Assembly: GCF_000368865.1 (NCBI RefSeq)
Contig: NZ_KB849727.1
Span: forward strand, 310,001-374,000
Source: Acinetobacter bouvetii DSM 14964 = CIP 107468
Lineage (GTDB): Bacteria; Pseudomonadota; Gammaproteobacteria; Pseudomonadales; Moraxellaceae
Length of the DNA stretch: 64,000 nucleotides
Direction: 5' to 3'
Of the stretch, positions 17,448-25,559 are shown one piece after another (within the stretch, counting starts at the first letter, position 1; each line of letters starts with the position of its first letter). The notes under the pieces are model-generated. The model worked only from the letters and a program-made list of their open reading frames with translations. It did not search any database and was not told the origin of the DNA. Position numbers and translations under genes: made by a program.

Positions 17448-18200
17448 TCAGTTTGAATTTGCTTCAGTTTGAGGAATTTCTGAGAGAAACGAAGATTGAT
17501 TCTCTACTGCTGGCCCTTTAGACCAGCTGAAACGGCGGACAACCTGTTTGCCTGCACTGTTTAAACGAATTTCGATAAAGTTTGGCGTAAAGCCTTTCGG
17601 CATTGTCCAGCGGCCTGTTAGGCGCTCATTGTTTTCAAAGTTGAAGTTTTTATCTTCCATCGGCACGGTTAAAACTTCAGTTCCTTGAATCAAGCGGATT
17701 TCAGCACTGCCCGAAGCATTGCTTTTTCCAGGGCTCACTTGCATTAAATCCAGCTGATATTCAAATGCATTATCTGGCAGCGGTTTAATCGCTACATGCT
17801 GCACAGCTAAAGCAATGCCGCCGCGCTGGCGCAGTACTTCACGGTACAGCACTCCGATATTTTCTGCTTGGGCCTGCGCATCCCGGGCCTTATTCATTTC
17901 TAAATACAGATCATTCGAGTTGCTGACCGCCACATCACGTTCCTGAATTGCGGTATTTAAACTTTTATTCAATACAGCAAGCTCAGATTTTTGCTTTTGC
18001 ACCACTTCAACCAGCTGCTCAGCATCAGCATCATAACCCACAACTGTCAGGCCTTGGCGATGCCCGACCGTGTAACCCAGCAAACCGCTGCTCAAAATTA
18101 AAACAGCCGCGCCAACCGCCAAAGGCAAATTGGTTTGCATAAACGGTTTTTTATCGCTGGCATTGTGCTGTGGCGCAGTATGTGAGTCTGAATTTTGCAT
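17448..18200 (-). CDS. single-pass membrane protein with periplasmic coiled coil (DUF6776-like)
   Basis: About 250 residues. A cytoplasmic N-terminal tail of about 25 residues is followed by one transmembrane helix (AVGAAVLILSSGLLGYTVG), a coiled-coil segment (about 60-110, with KQKSELAVLNKSLNTA and later NKARDAQAQAEN) and a beta-rich C-terminal domain with RWTMPKGFTPNFIEIRL. This layout matches a conserved gammaproteobacterial protein of unknown function; the family name is a tentative recognition. Three ATGs stand in a row at 18206, 18203 and 18200; AAGAG is best spaced for the third. It lies between argC and clpS on the same strand, 20 bases before clpS, and may be co-transcribed with it. 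Confidence 0.7.
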   Translation of the reverse strand: MQNSDSHTAPQHNASDKKPFMQTNLPLAVGAAVLILSSGLLGYTVGHRQGLTVVGYDADAEQLVEVVQKQKSELAVLNKSLNTAIQERDVAVSNSNDLYLEMNKARDAQAQAENIGVLYREVLRQRGGIALAVQHVAIKPLPDNAFEYQLDLMQVSPGKSNASGSAEIRLIQGTEVLTVPMEDKNFNFENNERLTGRWTMPKGFTPNFIEIRLNSAGKQVVRRFSWSKGPAVENQSSFLSEIPQTEANSN

Positions 18201-18228
18201 CATCATCTCTTATTTTGATTTATTCAAA

Positions 18229-18260
18229 ACACACATTTAAATCGAAATCTAAATGTGTGT
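18229..18260 (-). terminator. probable argC terminator
   Basis: ACACACATTTA and TAAATGTGTGT form a perfect 11-base stem with a ten-base loop, 18 bases after the argC stop. On the minus strand only a TTTT follows, so termination may be partial. Confidence 0.5.
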
Positions 18261-18278
18261 GAAGCATTTAAACGTTTC

Positions 18279-19331
18279 TTATGGTAATAAACCGATGCCT
18301 TGCAGGCCTGCTTCTTCAGCAAAGCCAAACATCAAGTTCATATTTTGCACAGCCTGTCCTGCTGCGCCTTTGACTAAGTTATCTTGAGCTGCAAGAATCA
18401 CCAGTTTCTTCGGCTGCGGCTTATACAGTGCAATACGCAATTGGTTTGCTCCGCGCACTGAGCGGGTTTCAGGCGAACTGCCTGCTGGCATCACATCAAC
18501 AAACTGTTCATTGGCATAGAACTGCTCATAAAGCGCCTGCAAATCAGCTTCTGCACCTGCATCCGTTAAGTCGATATAAATCGTGCTGAGCATGCCGCGG
18601 ATCATTGGCACCAAATGCGGCACAAACAAGATCTCATTAAAGACGCCTTTTTGGCCTGAGATATTTTCCAGCGCTTCGACAATTTCAGGATGATGGCGAT
18701 GGCCCGCTACACCATAGGCTTTAAAGTTATCTGCATTTTCTGAATAGATCATGCCAAGGCTGGCTTTACGGCCTGCACCTGAAACACCTGACTTTGCATC
18801 AATAATAATACTATCAGGTTTCACTAATGCGTCAGCTTTTAACACGGGTGCCAAACCCAGCTGTACGGTTGTCGGATAGCAGCCAGGGTTGCCAATCACG
18901 TTAGCTTGTTTGATTTTGTCACGGTTTAATTCAGACAAACCGTAAACCGAATCTTTTAATAAATCTGGGCAAGCGTGATCCAGACCATACCATTTTTCAA
19001 ACTGTGCTAAGTCTTGCAGGCGGAAGTCAGCGGCCAGGTCAATCACTTTTGTATTTGCGGCAACTAATTCTGCTGCATGTTTCATCGCTACGCCATGCGG
19101 AGTTGCAAAGAACACCACATCGCATTTTTTCAGTTCATCAAGATTGAGGTCTGAATATTGAAGGTCAGTATGACCGCGCAGGCTTGGGAACATGTCATCG
19201 ACACGGCGCCCGTTTTCAGTACGTGAAGTTAAAACCTTTACTTCCGCATTTGGATGACGCAGCAAAATACGCAGCAATTCAACGCCTGTATAACCCGTAC
19301 CGCCGACAATACCAACTGAAATCACGCTCAT
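18279..19331 (-). CDS. argC: N-acetyl-gamma-glutamyl-phosphate reductase
   Basis: NADPH-dependent reduction of N-acetylglutamyl phosphate to the semialdehyde in arginine biosynthesis. The 350-residue protein has the N-terminal Rossmann motif [23 protein letters not shown], the active-site Cys in GNPGCYPT, and HRHHPEI followed by [13 protein letters not shown]. Length is normal for the type 1 enzyme (about 345-350). It is preceded by a 320-base spacer on its upstream side and probably has its own promoter; the gene downstream is an unrelated membrane protein. Confidence 0.96.
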   Translation of the reverse strand: MSVISVGIVGGTGYTGVELLRILLRHPNAEVKVLTSRTENGRRVDDMFPSLRGHTDLQYSDLNLDELKKCDVVFFATPHGVAMKHAAELVAANTKVIDLAADFRLQDLAQFEKWYGLDHACPDLLKDSVYGLSELNRDKIKQANVIGNPGCYPTTVQLGLAPVLKADALVKPDSIIIDAKSGVSGAGRKASLGMIYSENADNFKAYGVAGHRHHPEIVEALENISGQKGVFNEILFVPHLVPMIRGMLSTIYIDLTDAGAEADLQALYEQFYANEQFVDVMPAGSSPETRSVRGANQLRIALYKPQPKKLVILAAQDNLVKGAAGQAVQNMNLMFGFAEEAGLQGIGLLP

Positions 19332-19654
19332 TACCTCAATTCAAAGTATCCATTTGATGACTGCGTAGTATGACAGGAAGTTGCGGTTTTCTGAACTGTT
19401 TTGCTTAGTTTAATCTTTTTATTTAGTTTTCCTTGTGTTTGAAAAATCATTCAGTATTCGCTCTTAATATTTTTATATTCGTTGAACACCAATATTTCGC
19501 ACAATTCGGCACTTCTATCATCGGTAAAATATGAACCAAAGTAATTATCAGAGAATATCATTTCAATTTTTAAAAATAATCTAGCCATTGGGTCCACAAT
19601 CTTTTTAAGTATAATTTAGTTCATTAAACCAAATACGCACACTTAAAAACTACT
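19332..19654. other. 323-base intergenic region upstream of argC
   Basis: AT-rich spacer holding the argC promoter (minus strand) and the leader of the small frame at 19655. I see no recognisable ARG box, RNA gene or repeat. Confidence 0.5.
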
Positions 19655-19807
19655 ATGCTTTATATCATCGGCGTAATCTTACTTATTTTTATTATCCTTC
19701 ATTACAAACTATATCTTGCAGAAGCATTTACGGTTGAATATTTCTTCTTTTTAATACTTATTTTAATAATTTTTGCCTTAATCAAAAGCTACCGCATTTT
19801 GCATTAA
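19655..19807 (+). CDS. 50-residue two-helix membrane peptide, unknown function
   Basis: A short uninterrupted frame coding MLYIIGVILLIFIILHYK, a short polar stretch (LAEAFTVEY) and a second hydrophobic helix (FFFLILILIIFALI), ending KSYRILH. Two helices joined by a short acidic turn would give a hairpin in the inner membrane. The hydrophobic pattern and the positive C terminus look protein-like, but the ribosome binding site is poor and T-rich DNA easily produces such frames. It lies between argC and a convergent YgjP-type gene. Unknown function. Confidence 0.4.
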   Translation: MLYIIGVILLIFIILHYKLYLAEAFTVEYFFFLILILIIFALIKSYRILH

Positions 19808-19830
19808 TTTTTTTCAATAAAGAATTGACC

Positions 19831-20511
19831 TCAGACATTAGTCCACCACCACGGCATTGGACTGTTCTTCAACGTTTTCCGATGCAGCTGAAAATTCACA
19901 TCATGCTTTTCCACCTCCACCCAAAAATTCAGACTATGATCAAAATGCTTGGTATGTGCCAACTCATGTACAGCCACATATCGTGCAATTTCCAATGGAA
20001 AAAGTACCAACCCACTATTCAGCATAATGTCGTGTTTGGCAGAACAACTGCCCCAGCGGGTTTTGGGCTGACGAACTGCGCATTGATTAAATCTTAGACC
20101 AGTTTCACCACTCACTTGCTTTAAATAAATCGGTAAATACTTTTTAGCATAAGCAATGACAAAACTTTTTAAATACTGTTCAGGTTGTCGATCACTGATA
20201 TAAAGTTGATGATTCTGCTCATCCAAGATAAATGAGTTTTTTTGCGTTTTATAAATAACCTTTAAAGGCTGTTCTAAATTAAAAAGTTTTAACTCATTAG
20301 GTAAGCTTTTATCAATCTGCCCTGCTTTTTCCTGTTGCTTCTGCCACGTATCAATCATCCATTGTTCTGATTGTTTTAAAAACTCTTGAACTTGGCGCTG
20401 TGTACAAAACTGCGGCACAGTTAATTTAATTTGCGCAGGCTCTACACGCAGCCTTAAACGAGTTGCACGCAATTTTCGGGTGATTTGGATTTCTGGTAGG
20501 TTTGGGGTCAT
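19831..20511 (-). CDS. YgjP-type metallopeptidase (DUF45, M48-like)
   Basis: A 226-residue protein with the family's ITRKLRATRLRLRV opening, the KTRWGSCSAKHDIMLN motif in the middle, and the zinc site HELAH at residues 182-186 with a third histidine at 192 followed by NFW. This matches the YgjP/WLM-like group of zinc metallopeptidases. Their substrates are poorly known; some relatives occur in restriction-modification operons, but no such genes are near here. Cytoplasmic, no signal peptide. It ends 24 bases from the small membrane peptide gene on the other strand and lies downstream of rpiA, separated by two hairpins. Confidence 0.85.
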   Translation of the reverse strand: MTPNLPEIQITRKLRATRLRLRVEPAQIKLTVPQFCTQRQVQEFLKQSEQWMIDTWQKQQEKAGQIDKSLPNELKLFNLEQPLKVIYKTQKNSFILDEQNHQLYISDRQPEQYLKSFVIAYAKKYLPIYLKQVSGETGLRFNQCAVRQPKTRWGSCSAKHDIMLNSGLVLFPLEIARYVAVHELAHTKHFDHSLNFWVEVEKHDVNFQLHRKTLKNSPMPWWWTNV

Positions 20512-20540
20512 TTTTTCTTTTTTCTTAATCGCCCCCCAAA

Positions 20541-20589
20541 CACCTCTTAGAAAAAGAGGTGCTTTTTCCCCTCCTTTTTTAAAGGAGGG
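20541..20589. repeat. paired hairpins, REP-like element
   Basis: Two perfect hairpins in 49 bases: CACCTCTT / AAGAGGTG (20541-20561, loop AGAAA) and CCCTCCTTT / AAAGGAGGG (20569-20589, loop of three). The following GTCAGGGAGG continues the CCCTCC/GGGAGG theme. The sequence type resembles dispersed intergenic palindromes found in many bacterial genomes. It may also work as a terminator of rpiA. Confidence 0.5.
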
Positions 20590-20603
20590 TCAGGGAGGAT
20601 TCT

Positions 20604-21275
20604 TTAAACCGCAGTACGCTCTTCAATACCATTGTCAGTGGCAACAATCGCAATATCTGCTTTGTTAATGGCGAAAATACCGTTACACACCACACCTGGA
20701 ATGTTGTTCAGGGTTTTCTCAAGTTCCAATGCATTTAAAATATTGAAATTGTGTACATCTAAAATCACATTGCCGTTATCTGTAACAACGCCTTCACGGT
20801 AAACCGGGTCACCGCCAAGCGCAACAATTTTACGCGCTACAGCAGAACGCGCCATTGGAATCACTTCTACAGGCAATGGGAAATCATGACCTAACTGCTC
20901 TACCCATTTAGAATCATCAACAATACACACAAATTTCTTTGCAACAGACGCGACAATTTTTTCACGTGTTAACGCAGCGCCGCCGCCTTTAATCATGTGC
21001 ATATGGCGGTCAATCTCATCTGCGCCATCGACATAAGCGTCTAAACCGCCAACGCTGTTCATATCAACCACTTCAATGCCTAATTTCTTCAGGCGCTGTG
21101 CAGTTGCTTCAGAACTGGCTACAGCCGCTTCCAATTGCAATTCTGGCAATAATTCAATGAGGAAGTTTACTGTACTTCCTGTACCAACACCCAAAATACC
21201 GCCTTTCGGCAAGTGTTTTAAAGCAGCTTTCGCAACTGCTTGTTTCTTTTCATCTTGGGTCGCATACAGACTCAT
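20604..21275 (-). CDS. rpiA: ribose-5-phosphate isomerase A
   Basis: Interconverts ribose 5-phosphate and ribulose 5-phosphate in the pentose phosphate pathway. The 223-residue protein shows [15 protein letters not shown] near the N terminus, [10 protein letters not shown], the [11 protein letters not shown] motif with catalytic aspartates, [12 protein letters not shown] and PVEVIPMA. Length matches E. coli RpiA (219). The frame extends to a TTG at 21287, but the ATG at 21275 fits the family start. It is divergent from ilvA, with 107 bases between the two start codons. Confidence 0.96.
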   Translation of the reverse strand: MSLYATQDEKKQAVAKAALKHLPKGGILGVGTGSTVNFLIELLPELQLEAAVASSEATAQRLKKLGIEVVDMNSVGGLDAYVDGADEIDRHMHMIKGGGAALTREKIVASVAKKFVCIVDDSKWVEQLGHDFPLPVEVIPMARSAVARKIVALGGDPVYREGVVTDNGNVILDVHNFNILNALELEKTLNNIPGVVCNGIFAINKADIAIVATDNGIEERTAV

Positions 21276-21382
21276 AACTTGGCTCAACTATTTTTTGACA
21301 TTTGATGCTGATTTTACAGCCCAAATGTACGGGGGTTTGTTACAATGAACGCTTATTTTAAACTGTTAGATGGAAAATTAAC

Positions 21383-22921
21383 ATGCTGTCTCGTTTGGTT
21401 CGACAAATATTACAGGCAACGGTGTATGACGTTGCAATCGAAACTCCACTCGAAGCAGCGCCACGAATTAGTGAAAAGCTCAAGAATAACATTCGCTTCA
21501 AACGCGAAGATTTACAGCCTGTCTTTTCTTTTAAACTGCGCGGTGCCTACAACCGCATCAGCCAATTGCCAAAATCTCAGCTGGAACGCGGCGTTATTAC
21601 CGCTTCTGCAGGCAACCATGCGCAAGGCGTAGCCCTATCCGGTAAAAAGCTGGGTATTCGCGCCATTATTGTTATGCCTAAAACCACACCGGATATTAAA
21701 GTGCAAGCAGTTAAACGCTTAGGCGGTGAAGTGGTTCTGCATGGCGATTCATTTGATGTTGCCAATAAATATGCCATTCAATGCGCTCAAGATGAAGGCA
21801 TGACCTTCATTCCGCCTTATGATGATGAACTGGTCATGGCTGGCCAAGGCACCATCGCCAATGAAATTTTGCGTCAATGGCGTGATGTTGAATATGTCTT
21901 TGTTGCTGTCGGCGGCGGCGGCTTAATTGGCGGTGTTGCAGCTTATTTAGGTGATGTTGCTCCGCATGTCAAAGTCATTCCTGTGGAATATGATGAATCT
22001 GCCTGCTTAAAAGCTGCATTTGAAGCTGGCGAGCGTGTCATTCTTCCATCTGTCGGCTTATTTGCAGATGGCACAGCGGTAGCACAAATCGGTGAAAAAC
22101 CTTTTGAAGTCATTCAGCTGCAAAAATCAGATAATTCAGGCCCGATTGTGGAGCGTGAAGTTGTCCTCGTCAATACCGATGAAATCTGCACCGCCATTAA
22201 GGATACCTATGATGAATGCCGCAGCATTGTCGAACCGTCAGGCGCAATGGCTTTAGCTGGCATTAAAAAGTACGTAGAAGCGCATGGCATAGAAAATAAA
22301 AACATGGTGTCGATTGTGTGCGGCGCAAACATGAACTTTGACCGCCTGCGCTATATTGCGGAACGCACAGAATTGGGTGAGCGTAAAGAAGCCATTTTTG
22401 CTGTGACCATTCCAGAAGAAAAAGGCTCATTCTTAAAATTCTGCCGTGCATTGCAAGGCCGCAACATTACTGAATTCAACTACCGCGCCAGCAATTCAAG
22501 CGCAGCCCAAGTCTTTGTCGGCATCAGCCTGAAAGGCGGTGATAAAGAACGTCAGGACATTTTTGAAACATTAAAGTTCCAATACGACGTAGACGATTTA
22601 TCTGATGACGAAGTTGCTAAACTGCATATCCGCTACCTGATTGGCGGTCATGCAGATATCGAAAATGAACGCTTGTTCCGCGTGGAATTCCCTGAGCGCC
22701 CAGGCGCTTTGCTGACCTTCTTAGAGCGTCTAGGCCCTACACACAACATCACACTATTCCATTACCGCAATCACGGCGCTGCTGAAGGCCGTGTATTAGT
22801 AGGCATGGAAGCAACCGATGCCAAGCAAAACCCGGACGGTTTAATTGAAACATTGGAAAGCATTACCTATCCATATGCGGAAATTACCAACAACTTGGGT
22901 TATCAGCGCTTCCTCAAATGA
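21383..22921 (+). CDS. ilvA: threonine deaminase, biosynthetic
   Basis: PLP enzyme converting threonine to 2-oxobutyrate and ammonia, the first step of isoleucine synthesis. The 512-residue protein carries the PLP lysine in FSFKLRGAYN (Lys51), SAGNHAQGVALS, and the glycine loop VGGGGLIGGVAAYL. The C-terminal 170 residues are two ACT-like regulatory domains (VTIPEEKGSFLKFC and VEFPERPGALLTFLERLG), the hallmark of the isoleucine-inhibited biosynthetic enzyme as against the short catabolic TdcB. Monocistronic, followed by a strong terminator. Confidence 0.97.
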   Translation: MLSRLVRQILQATVYDVAIETPLEAAPRISEKLKNNIRFKREDLQPVFSFKLRGAYNRISQLPKSQLERGVITASAGNHAQGVALSGKKLGIRAIIVMPKTTPDIKVQAVKRLGGEVVLHGDSFDVANKYAIQCAQDEGMTFIPPYDDELVMAGQGTIANEILRQWRDVEYVFVAVGGGGLIGGVAAYLGDVAPHVKVIPVEYDESACLKAAFEAGERVILPSVGLFADGTAVAQIGEKPFEVIQLQKSDNSGPIVEREVVLVNTDEICTAIKDTYDECRSIVEPSGAMALAGIKKYVEAHGIENKNMVSIVCGANMNFDRLRYIAERTELGERKEAIFAVTIPEEKGSFLKFCRALQGRNITEFNYRASNSSAAQVFVGISLKGGDKERQDIFETLKFQYDVDDLSDDEVAKLHIRYLIGGHADIENERLFRVEFPERPGALLTFLERLGPTHNITLFHYRNHGAAEGRVLVGMEATDAKQNPDGLIETLESITYPYAEITNNLGYQRFLK

Positions 22922-22955
22922 TCCGTTGAAATTTTAAAATCTGCGTAAAAAACCT

Positions 22956-22987
22956 AAAATAGCCTGTATATATACAGGCTATTTTTT
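22956..22987 (+). terminator. ilvA terminator
   Basis: AAATAGCCTGTA and TACAGGCTATTT with a TATA loop and a T-run, 35 bases after the ilvA stop. Confidence 0.85.
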
Positions 22988-23026
22988 GTATATTCAAAAA
23001 GATAAAAAAACTCAGTAAGCACAAAA

Positions 23027-23425
23027 ATGATTTTTAAATTGCATATCCGATCTTGGGAAAGATTTTTTCTCTTTCCTTTTCTGCAGTTATTATGCGTCAG
23101 CGTACTAATCAACATTCTTCAACACTTTGTACAGGAATTTACAGCCGCCTTTCCCTTATTGATATTACTATGCATACTCGTAGCGCGTATTCCCTACAGT
23201 ATGCTTAAACTCGCGCCAAAACATGCATATAAAGCAACCGCAGCTTATATGTTCTTTATTATCTGCTTGACGCAGCTGCTCATTTTTATGAGTAATTATG
23301 CTGATCAGCAGCCCTATCAGCCTAAAGGGATAGCCGGTTTGCTTATTATGACAATGATTGCCATGATAATTTACCGGATATTGAATGACCCAGAGGATTT
23401 AAAACAAGAAAATACGGAAACATGA
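23027..23425 (+). CDS. four-helix membrane protein of unknown function
   Basis: Family not recognised. The 132-residue protein has four hydrophobic segments at about residues 14-32, 41-56, 72-90 and 101-117, separated by short basic or polar loops, and an acidic C-terminal tail (NDPEDLKQENTET). The first loops carry Arg and Lys on the side expected to be cytoplasmic. No catalytic motif is visible. It stands alone between the ilvA terminator and the convergent paralogue pair. Unknown function; only the membrane location is supported. Confidence 0.65.
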   Translation: MIFKLHIRSWERFFLFPFLQLLCVSVLINILQHFVQEFTAAFPLLILLCILVARIPYSMLKLAPKHAYKATAAYMFFIICLTQLLIFMSNYADQQPYQPKGIAGLLIMTMIAMIIYRILNDPEDLKQENTET

Positions 23426-23504
23426 TTTATTTAAGATTCACAAATGAAATTAAAACGATTTGCTTAGGCTATTTACATTAAAGTTATAGGGCACTCAAAC
23501 TCTA

Positions 23505-24050
23505 CTATATCGACTGCAAACAATCCGGCAATGAATAGATTTCAATTTTCAGTTCTTCACCTTTGAATTGCTTTTCAAATTTTTTACAGAATTTGTGAAT
23601 TTTTTCCGCATCCTGATGTACCGCCAGCCAGTAATATTGTTCCGAACAGATCAACAGCAGTTCATAGTTATACTGGCTTAATTCTTGACATAGCGCGTTC
23701 AAAATGATTTCTGCAAGCTGTTCCTGCACATTGTAATATTTGCCCAAAAGCTGCTTAGATTTTTCATAGTGCGCATAAATCGGCTGAAGTTGCTTAGCTA
23801 TGTCTTGATGCATTTGCGCAATATTGACCTGCAAATCCTGCAGTACAGCACTTTTTGCAAGATCCGCTTCGGTAAAATTCAGCGGGTCAAAGCTCATTAT
23901 AAATGAGCGTTCATGCTGCGCTTTCTTTTCTGACAGCAGCCATAGGCTAAACTGCTCAAAACTGCTGCGGTTTTTAGCCTTTGGGATTTTTCGGGTTTGC
24001 AGCTCTGGATACCATGCCTGCAGCCATTGATATATTTTTTTATCATTCAT
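23505..24050 (-). CDS. hypothetical protein, paralogue of the upstream gene
   Basis: Family not recognised. The 181-residue soluble protein has an N-terminal block (IYQWLQAWYPELQ, then FEQFSLWLL), a long helical middle rich in Gln and Lys that may be a coiled coil (about 68-115), and a C-terminal block with YNYELLLICSEQYYWLAVHQDAEKI. The same three blocks, in the same order, occur in the gene just upstream (24218-24718), so the two are tandem paralogues that have diverged strongly. Gap between them is 167 bases. No signal peptide. The C-terminal part, strand-helix with a YYWLAV core, may be a small alpha/beta domain. Function unknown. Confidence 0.7.
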   Translation of the reverse strand: MNDKKIYQWLQAWYPELQTRKIPKAKNRSSFEQFSLWLLSEKKAQHERSFIMSFDPLNFTEADLAKSAVLQDLQVNIAQMHQDIAKQLQPIYAHYEKSKQLLGKYYNVQEQLAEIILNALCQELSQYNYELLLICSEQYYWLAVHQDAEKIHKFCKKFEKQFKGEELKIEIYSLPDCLQSI

Positions 24051-24217
24051 CTTCTAATTTTTCTGCCGTTATTGCTTAAAACACCCAACAGCCTGCGACT
24101 TGGCTCTCATTTGCACAGCGCGTTTAAACAATCTAGCAAATTGATTTGAACAAAATATGACAGCACTTAAAACAGAACCGGATTTAAAACGGCAGCATCA
24201 GACGATTGGCCACATGC

Positions 24218-24718
24218 CTATTCAATTAAAACCATAGGCTCTTCATTGCCAAAGGCTTCATTAAATGTTGTGATGATCCGGTCAATCAGCTCCTCATTAT
24301 TCGGCACCAGCATCCAATACGGATTTTCCTGCTCGATGACCAGCAGCGCTAAATCATAAGGTTCAATAAACATTTTTATATTATTAAATACAACACTATA
24401 GGTGAACTCAAAATCATAAGCATGCGCTGGTTCCGGATCAATTTCCTGATCACTTTCTTCATACATTTCAAAAAAAGCACGCATTTCAGCATCAATCTGA
24501 TTGCTTAATTCATCCAGATCTATATGCAGCTGCTGCAAGCGGTGGCATTCAGCAATGCCGTTTTGACGGTAATCTATCATCTGCAGCTGCTGCAGGTTTG
24601 AATAATGCTGATTCAGCCAAAGCCTCAAACTCTCAAAATTATCCTGTTCTTCGGGCAATGGGGCGTCTTTTAGTTCCGGAAAAGCCACCTGCAATGCCTG
24701 ATACAGTGTCTTATGCAT
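24218..24718 (-). CDS. hypothetical protein, paralogue of the downstream gene
   Basis: A 166-residue soluble, very acidic protein. It shares with its neighbour the N-terminal block (LYQALQVAFPELKDAPLPEE, FESLRLWLN), a helical middle (HRLQQLHIDLDELSNQID) and the C-terminal block (YDLALLVIEQENPYWMLVPNNEEL). The frame starts at a GTG at 24724, but GGGAG lies seven bases before the ATG at 24718, which is chosen. No domain recognised. It is divergent from ktrAB. The paired arrangement suggests duplication followed by divergence, perhaps with joint function. Confidence 0.7.
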   Translation of the reverse strand: MHKTLYQALQVAFPELKDAPLPEEQDNFESLRLWLNQHYSNLQQLQMIDYRQNGIAECHRLQQLHIDLDELSNQIDAEMRAFFEMYEESDQEIDPEPAHAYDFEFTYSVVFNNIKMFIEPYDLALLVIEQENPYWMLVPNNEELIDRIITTFNEAFGNEEPMVLIE

Positions 24719-24902
24719 ACTCACACTCCCAACGAGAATCCCTCCAAGTCAATAAGCTTTTGTAATATATAATTTTGTAAGCTTGATAGCTGGAGCTGGA
24801 ATAAACCGATAAAATAGCTCAAAACCAGCATAGACGAATAATTGAGCACTTTATAGCCAATAATCGTTAACAAATACAACATGAATATAGGGACCTGATT
24901 AT

Positions 24903-25559
24903 ATGGCGCAGTTTGCAGTCATTGGACTTGGGAGTTTCGGCGCAACCGTTGCAACAGAATTAGTCGGCCTCAAACATGATGTCATCGGCATCGACAGCAA
25001 CAAAAAATTCGTAGAAAGCATTTCCGATCAGCTGACGCATGCCGTCATTGCCGATGCAACGGATGAACACGTCTTAAGTGAATTGAATATTCAAAAGTGC
25101 GAAGCAGTGGTGGTGGCAATTGGCGAAGATATTGAAGCCAGCATTCTTTGCGTGCTGCATCTCAAAAACTTAGGCATTGATAAAATTTGGGTCAAGGCCA
25201 AATCCAAAGCGCACCATATGATTTTAACCCATTTAGGGGTCAACAAAATCATTCATCCAGAGGAAGATATGGGAGTGCGTATTGCGCAATCACTGAGTTA
25301 TCCAATGGTCAGCCGCTATATGGCGCTGGATGATAATCATTTTATTGTCAAGGTTGAACTGAAAGAGGCACAGCAAGGTTTGCGGTTCAATCAGCTTATG
25401 GAGCATGCGCCGGAAGTCAAAACGCTGATGCATAAGCGCGGCAAAGAAGTCGTCTTTAGCATTGATCCGAATATGATCTTGCAAAAAGGTGATATTTTAG
25501 TCATTGAAGGCTTATTAGAACCTTTGCGCCGTCTCTCTAAACACTTTAAAACTGTATGA
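24903..25559 (+). CDS. ktrA: potassium uptake regulatory subunit, TrkA/KtrA family
   Basis: Cytoplasmic gating ring subunit of a KtrAB potassium transporter. The 218-residue protein has one RCK_N Rossmann domain (FAVIGLGSFGATVATEL at the start, GIDSNKKFV, then VIADATDEHVLSELNI) and one RCK_C domain (about 135-215, ending GDILVIEGLLEPLRRL). A single RCK pair at this length is the KtrA form; enterobacterial TrkA is a double-length protein. It binds nucleotides and controls KtrB. Its stop codon overlaps the ktrB start (ATGA), which shows translational coupling. Confidence 0.93.
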   Translation: MAQFAVIGLGSFGATVATELVGLKHDVIGIDSNKKFVESISDQLTHAVIADATDEHVLSELNIQKCEAVVVAIGEDIEASILCVLHLKNLGIDKIWVKAKSKAHHMILTHLGVNKIIHPEEDMGVRIAQSLSYPMVSRYMALDDNHFIVKVELKEAQQGLRFNQLMEHAPEVKTLMHKRGKEVVFSIDPNMILQKGDILVIEGLLEPLRRLSKHFKTV

